From VGDP01 sp964530335 (GTDB lineage: Bacteria; Pseudomonadota; Alphaproteobacteria; SP197), in NCBI GenBank assembly GCA_964530335.1, contig CAZGYG010000006.1, positions 1 to 64,000 on the forward strand: a stretch of 64,000 nt of DNA, given 5' to 3'. Both the position numbers and the translations under genes were made by a program. This document shows positions 60,234-64,000 of the stretch, piece by piece (position 1 is the stretch's first letter; each line of letters starts with the position of its first letter). The notes beneath the pieces were generated by a model. The model was not told the DNA's origin. It saw nothing but the letters and a program-made list of their open reading frames with translations, and did no database searches.

Positions 60234-60254
60234 ATACGGCACGATATGCCGTAT
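60234..60254. promoter_or_regulatory. Candidate operator of the VapBC-like pair
   Basis: A perfect inverted repeat, ATACGGCA (60234-60241) and TGCCGTAT (60247-60254) with a 5-nt spacer, overlaps the antitoxin start codon (60253). A -35-like TTGACT is at 60217-60222. The expected -10 falls inside the palindrome, so repressor binding would block it, and the transcript may be leaderless. Confidence 0.6.
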
Positions 60255-60459
60255 GAATGATACGCAGAAGGTTACGGCTCACCTCCCGATGGAGTTGCTG
60301 CGGCGCGCGCAGGCGGTGACCCATACGGGGATCACGGAAACCTTGCGCCGCGCGCTTGACATGCTCGTGGAGGGGCAGGCGGCCGACGAACTTCGTGCGT
60401 TGCGCGGCAAAGTCCACCTCAAGATCGACCTGCGCGAGTTGCGCAAGGACAGGCGTTGA
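60253..60459 (+). CDS. vapB: VapB-like antitoxin
   Basis: A 68-aa ribbon-helix-helix type protein: MNDTQKVTAHLPMELLRRA with ITETLRRALDMLVEG forming the DNA-binding fold, and a basic C-terminus for toxin binding. It resembles antitoxins paired with PIN toxins. ATG 60253 lies in the operator palindrome with no Shine-Dalgarno sequence, consistent with leaderless translation. It overlaps the toxin by 4 nt. Confidence 0.82.
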   Translation: MNDTQKVTAHLPMELLRRAQAVTHTGITETLRRALDMLVEGQAADELRALRGKVHLKIDLRELRKDRR

Positions 60460-60842
60460 TCGCCGTCGACACCAGCACGTTGATCGCGTTTCTGGCGGGC
60501 GAGCCCGGCGACGACGTGGAGGCGCTTGATCGAGCACTCGCTGACCGTGAAGCGCGGCTGCCTCCGGTCGTCGTTACCGAAGTCTTGAGTCCCCCGGACG
60601 TGACGACTCAGATGGTTGATCTGCTGCGCCGGCTGCCCAAGCTCGCGGTGATCGATGGATTCTGGGAACGTTCCGGGCGAACGCGAAGCAAGCTGCTAAG
60701 CCATGGGATGAGGGCCGCCATCGCCGACACGTTGATATGTCAGTCCTGCCTCGACCACGACCTGCCGCTTCTCACCCGCGATGACGACTTCAAATCCTTC
60801 GCGCGGCATTGCGGACTGAAACTCGCCGACGGCAGCCCATAA
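60456..60842 (+). CDS. vapC: PIN domain toxin, VapC-like ribonuclease
   Basis: A 128-aa PIN-domain RNase. The metal-binding acidic residues are Asp5 (IAVDTSTLI), Glu42 (VVTEVLS), Asp91 (AIADTLI) and the DDD cluster at 109-111 (TRDDDFKSF). VapC toxins cut tRNA or rRNA. It starts with TTG 60456, overlapping the antitoxin stop (TTGA). All catalytic acids are present, so it appears active. Confidence 0.88.
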   Translation: MIAVDTSTLIAFLAGEPGDDVEALDRALADREARLPPVVVTEVLSPPDVTTQMVDLLRRLPKLAVIDGFWERSGRTRSKLLSHGMRAAIADTLICQSCLDHDLPLLTRDDDFKSFARHCGLKLADGSP

Positions 60843-60867
60843 TCGGACACCGACAACGAGGCACCGG

Positions 60868-61173
60868 TCAGTGGCCCTCGGCCTTAGCCTGGGCGGCGGC
60901 GAAGGTTGCCTTGGCCTCGGCGCTCGCTTCCTTCTGGTGCTTGGCCTGCCAGTCCTTGTAGGGCATGCCGTAGATGGTCTCGCGCGCGCCATCGTAGTTG
61001 ATCGCCTGGCCGCGCTCCTGGGCGGCGGCGGCGTACCACTTGGCCAGGCAGTTGCGGCAGAACCCGGCCAGGTTCATCACGTCGATGTTCTGCACGTCGG
61101 TGCGCTGGCGGAAGTGATCGACCATGCGGCGGAACACCGCCGCCTCGATCTCGGTGCGGGTCTTGTCGTCCAT
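60868..61173 (-). CDS. DUF1244 family protein
   Basis: A 101-aa protein with the DUF1244 signature: FRRMVDHFRQRTDVQNIDVM, NLAGFCRNCLAKWYAAAA, GMPYKDWQAKHQ. It has two conserved cysteines (CRNC). The family is common in alpha- and gammaproteobacteria with a solved fold but no agreed function. The C-terminal A/K/E-rich tail (about 82-101) is species-specific. It lies between VapBC and the ABC exporter. Confidence 0.88.
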   Translation of the reverse strand: MDDKTRTEIEAAVFRRMVDHFRQRTDVQNIDVMNLAGFCRNCLAKWYAAAAQERGQAINYDGARETIYGMPYKDWQAKHQKEASAEAKATFAAAQAKAEGH

Positions 61174-61265
61174 GGCGGGCCTCCTTAGTTACGGCTCATG
61201 TGGGGGTGCGGCGGCCCCCTTCCTAGCCCTATGCTGCCGCCGAACGCCCATTCCCGCCAGAGCGC

Positions 61266-63119
61266 ATGTACCGACCCAACCGCCGCCCGCCGCCCGACCC
61301 GACGACGCCGCTCACGCGGGACTGGAGCTCGTTCCGCACGCTCGGCACGCTCGCGCCGCACCTATGGCCCAAGGGCAACCCCGGCATCAAGGCCCGGGTC
61401 GTGCTCGCGCTCGCCCTGCTGCTCGGGGCGAAGCTGGCCAACGTCTACGTGCCCATCCTCTACAAGCACGCGGTCGATGCGCTGGGCGCGCAGGGCGTAC
61501 TCGTGGTGCCGCTCGGGCTGATCGTCGGCTACGGCTTGATCCGTTCGCTGGCGCTCGCCTTCGCCGAGCTGCGCGACGTGGTGTTCGCCCGGGTTGGCCA
61601 GCGGGCGATCCGGGCGACGGCGCTGGCCACGTTCCGCCACCTGCACGCGCTTTCGCTCGGCTTCCACCTGGACCGCCAGACCGGCGGGCTCAACCGCGCC
61701 ATCGAGCGCGGCGTCAAGGGCATCGAGTACCTGCTGTCGTTCATGGTGTTCAGCATCGTGCCGACGCTGGTCGAGATCGCCATGGTGTGCGGCCTGCTGT
61801 GGTACCTGTTCGGCGCCCGCTTCGCCGCGGCGACCTTCGTCACCATCGGGGTCTACGTCGGCTACACGATCGCTATCACCGAATGGCGCACCAAGTTCCG
61901 CCGCGCCATGAACCTGATGGACGGCGAGGCCAACACCAAGGCGATCGACAGCCTGCTCAACTACGAGACGGTCAAGTACTTCGGCAACGAGGAGCTCGAG
62001 GCCGGGCGCTACGACCACGCGCTCGCCGCCTACGAATCCGCCGCGATCAAGAGCAAGGCGAGCCTGTCGTTGCTCAACGTCGGCCAGAGCGCGATCATCG
62101 CCGCCGGGCTGATCCTGATCATGACCATGGCGGCCAAAGGCATCGTCGCGGGCCGCTTCACGCTCGGCGACTTCGTGCTGGTCAACGTCTACCTGATCCA
62201 GCTCTACATGCCGCTCAACATGATGGGCATGGCCTACCGCGAGGTGAAGCAGTCGCTGATCGACATGGAGCAAATGTTCCGCCTGGGCGAGATCGCGCCC
62301 GAGATCGTGGACCGGCCGGACGCCCGGCCGCTGGCGCCCGGCCCCGGGGCGATCGAGTTCGACGCCGTGAGCTTCGGCTACGCCGGCCGCCGGCGCTTGC
62401 TCGACGGCGTGTCGTTCCATGTGCCCGGCGGCGGCAAGGTCGCCATCGTCGGCCCGAGCGGCGCGGGCAAGTCGACGATCGCGCGGCTGGTGTTCCGCTT
62501 CTACGACGTGGACGGCGGCGCGATCCGTATCGACGGCCAGGACATACGCGACGCGACCCAGGCCTCGGTGCGCGCGACCATCGGCATCGTCCCCCAGGAC
62601 ACCGTGCTGTTCAACGACACGATCGGCTACAACATCGCGTATGGCCGCCCGGGCGCCGACGCGGCCGCGATCGAGCGGGCGGCGCGGCTCGCCCGGGTCC
62701 ACGACTTCGTCAAGGCGCTGCCCGAGGGCTACGCGACCCGGGTCGGCGAACGCGGGCTCAAGCTTTCGGGCGGCGAGAAGCAGCGCGTCGCCATCGCGCG
62801 CACGATCCTCAAGGATCCGCGCATCCTGGTGTTCGACGAGGCGACCTCGGCGCTCGACACCCGCACCGAACGCGAAATCCAGCGGAGCCTCGACGAGGTG
62901 TCGCGCGAGCGCACGACCCTGGTCATCGCGCACCGGCTGTCGACCGTGATCGACGCCGACGAGATTCTGGTGCTCGACGGCGGCCGCATCGTCGAGCGCG
63001 GGCGCCACGCCGAGCTCCTGGCCCGCGATGGGCTCTACGCCACCATGTGGCGCCGCCAGCAGGAGGCGGAGGTGCGCGCCGGGACGGAACCGGAAAGGGC
63101 GCTGACCGGCACCGATTAG
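61266..63119 (+). CDS. Atm1-type ABC exporter (permease-ATPase)
   Basis: A 617-aa half-transporter with an N-terminal membrane domain (six spans, about 40-330; YETVKYFGNEELEAGRYDHA is the Atm1/HMT hallmark) and an ATPase domain: Walker A GPSGAGKST, signature LSGGEKQRVAIAR, Walker B ILVFDEATSALD and a switch His. Bacterial Atm1 exports glutathione-linked metals or sulfur species, and mitochondrial Atm1 serves Fe-S assembly. The start MYRPNRRPPP fits a short cytosolic N-terminus. Confidence 0.92.
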   Translation: MYRPNRRPPPDPTTPLTRDWSSFRTLGTLAPHLWPKGNPGIKARVVLALALLLGAKLANVYVPILYKHAVDALGAQGVLVVPLGLIVGYGLIRSLALAFAELRDVVFARVGQRAIRATALATFRHLHALSLGFHLDRQTGGLNRAIERGVKGIEYLLSFMVFSIVPTLVEIAMVCGLLWYLFGARFAAATFVTIGVYVGYTIAITEWRTKFRRAMNLMDGEANTKAIDSLLNYETVKYFGNEELEAGRYDHALAAYESAAIKSKASLSLLNVGQSAIIAAGLILIMTMAAKGIVAGRFTLGDFVLVNVYLIQLYMPLNMMGMAYREVKQSLIDMEQMFRLGEIAPEIVDRPDARPLAPGPGAIEFDAVSFGYAGRRRLLDGVSFHVPGGGKVAIVGPSGAGKSTIARLVFRFYDVDGGAIRIDGQDIRDATQASVRATIGIVPQDTVLFNDTIGYNIAYGRPGADAAAIERAARLARVHDFVKALPEGYATRVGERGLKLSGGEKQRVAIARTILKDPRILVFDEATSALDTRTEREIQRSLDEVSRERTTLVIAHRLSTVIDADEILVLDGGRIVERGRHAELLARDGLYATMWRRQQEAEVRAGTEPERALTGTD

Positions 63120-63188
63120 CCTGTCGTTGCCTAAGGCTACGGCCTGGCCCATTGTGGCGCTCGCATCGCGCAGCGCGGAGTCCCGCCC

Positions 63189-64000
63189 TTGCCCAGGCCT
63201 CAGCATTACGGCGTCCAGCGCGTCGCGATCGTCGGCGGCGGCGTCATTGGCAGCGGCTGGGCCGCGTACTTCCTCGGCCGCGGGCTCGACGTCATCGCCA
63301 CGGACCCGCACCCGGACGGCGAGGCGCGGATTCGCGCCGCGGTCGCCAACGCCTGGCCGGCGCTCGAGCGCATGGGCCTGGCACCCAGCGCGGATGCGCG
63401 CCGGTTGAGCTACGCCAAGACGGTCGCGGAAGCCGTGGCGAGCGCCGATTTCATCCAGGAAAGCGCGCCGGAGAACGAGGACCTCAAGACCAAGTTGATG
63501 GTCGATATCGACGCCGCGGCGCCACCCGATGTCGTCATCGCCTCGTCGACCTCGGGTCTCCTGCCCAGCCGGTTCCAGCGCCTGGCGAAGCAGCCGGAGC
63601 GCATCCTGGTCGGCCATCCGTTCAACCCGGTTTATCTGCTGCCGCTGGTCGAGGTGGTCGGCGGCGCCCAGACCAGCGAGGACGCCAAGGACTGGGCGGT
63701 GGCGTTCTACAACGCCATCGGCAAGCGCGCGCTCAAGTGCCGCATGGAGGTGCCGGGCTTCATCTCGGACCGGCTGCAGGAGGCGTTGTGGCGCGAGGCC
63801 TTGCACCTGGTCAACGACGGCATCGGCACGACCGCCGAGGTCGACGACGCCATCCGCTTCGGCCCCGGCCTTCGCTGGGCGTTCATGGGCTCGTTCCTAA
63901 CCTATCACCTGGCCGGGGGCGACGCCGGCATGGCCCACTTCATCGAGCAGTTCGGGCCCGCGCTCGAGCTGCCGTGGACCAACCACAAGGGACCGGCCAT
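63189..64000 (+). CDS. L-carnitine dehydrogenase-like 3-hydroxyacyl-CoA dehydrogenase family protein (3' end beyond window)
   Basis: The first 270 or so codons of an NAD-dependent dehydrogenase: RVAIVGGGVIGSGWAAYFLG (about 11-30), SADFIQESAPE, ASSTSGLLPS and GHPFNPVYLLPLVEVVGG. This pattern is seen in L-carnitine and related beta-hydroxy acid dehydrogenases. TTG 63189 is chosen because GGAG lies 8 nt upstream and the family N-terminus follows. The 3' part lies past base 64000, so fusion to a thioesterase or hotdog domain, common in this family, cannot be judged. Confidence 0.85.
   Translation, partial: MPRPQHYGVQRVAIVGGGVIGSGWAAYFLGRGLDVIATDPHPDGEARIRAAVANAWPALERMGLAPSADARRLSYAKTVAEAVASADFIQESAPENEDLKTKLMVDIDAAAPPDVVIASSTSGLLPSRFQRLAKQPERILVGHPFNPVYLLPLVEVVGGAQTSEDAKDWAVAFYNAIGKRALKCRMEVPGFISDRLQEALWREALHLVNDGIGTTAEVDDAIRFGPGLRWAFMGSFLTYHLAGGDAGMAHFIEQFGPALELPWTNHKGPA

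Noticed and set aside
61362..63806. 814-codon minus-strand frame opposite the ABC exporter and carnitine dehydrogenase-like gene
   Set aside because: Antisense shadow; Walker A, signature and Walker B motifs are all on the plus strand.

Overview
This window looks like chromosomal DNA of a very GC-rich alphaproteobacterium. Rhodospirillales is my best guess, but nothing here fixes the order. The evidence is gene content and order: rpoH next to rluD and a DUF6476-type gene, a DUF2007/methyltransferase pair divergent from a polyprenyl diphosphate synthase, DUF1244, a Cai/Bad-type CoA gene set and dispersed palindromic intergenic repeats. There is no rRNA and no CRISPR array. One tRNA (Glu, anticodon CTC) is present.

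Layout. (1) 0.2-2.3 kb: dapA divergent from a PLP-dependent dehydratase. (2) 2.3-9.4 kb: a surface-sugar locus with a WlbB-like acetyltransferase, a WlbA-like dehydrogenase, a WecA-like transferase, a DUF218 protein, a Wzx-like flippase, neuC and neuB. (3) 9.4-12.6 kb: a scrap of prophage tail genes enclosing a DinJ-YafQ toxin-antitoxin pair, bracketed by a direct repeat of the leader and first codons of an ADP-forming acyl-CoA synthetase gene. (4) 12.7-19.7 kb: two polysaccharide deacetylases, a serine hydrolase, an HpaB-like monooxygenase and a cyclase-TPR protein, with truncated HpaB ends on both sides and a HigA antitoxin with a broken HigB. (5) 19.7-28.5 kb: a DMT permease, an M20 peptidase, three tandem Sel1-repeat proteins and an amidohydrolase. 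(6) 28.5-34.5 kb: rpoH, rluD, a dehydratase, a threonine aldolase, a SPOR-like protein and tRNA-Glu. (7) 34.4-46.9 kb: a six-gene CoA-thioester catabolic operon (ligase, two SDRs, amidohydrolase, acyl-CoA dehydrogenase, CaiD-like hydratase) divergent from a CaiB-type CoA transferase, a GYD protein, a flavodoxin-like reductase and two FAD amine oxidases. (8) 46.9-57.3 kb: acetate kinase, an SDR and a beta-oxidation-like operon that includes a tri/dimethylamine dehydrogenase homologue. (9) 57.4-64 kb: methyltransferase, DUF2007, polyprenyl synthase, SDR, VapBC-type pair, DUF1244, an Atm1-type ABC exporter and the start of an L-carnitine dehydrogenase-like gene.

How it fits together. Two metabolic themes recur. 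One is breakdown of methylated or quaternary amines (sarcosine oxidase-like, dimethylglycine dehydrogenase-like, TMADH/DMADH-like and carnitine dehydrogenase-like enzymes, with CaiB/CaiD relatives). The other is CoA-linked catabolism of carboxylic acids, possibly alicyclic or aromatic (BadH-like SDR, PaaK-like ligase). Substrates cannot be read from sequence alone.

The most unusual feature is structural. At three separate places a foreign-looking gene or toxin-antitoxin module sits between an intact gene and a truncated second copy of the end of a neighbouring gene. These stubs are too short to be functional enzymes, and they record how accessory genes entered this chromosome. Several families of short inverted repeats, including a 155-bp element with 21-bp terminal inverted repeats, occupy the gaps.
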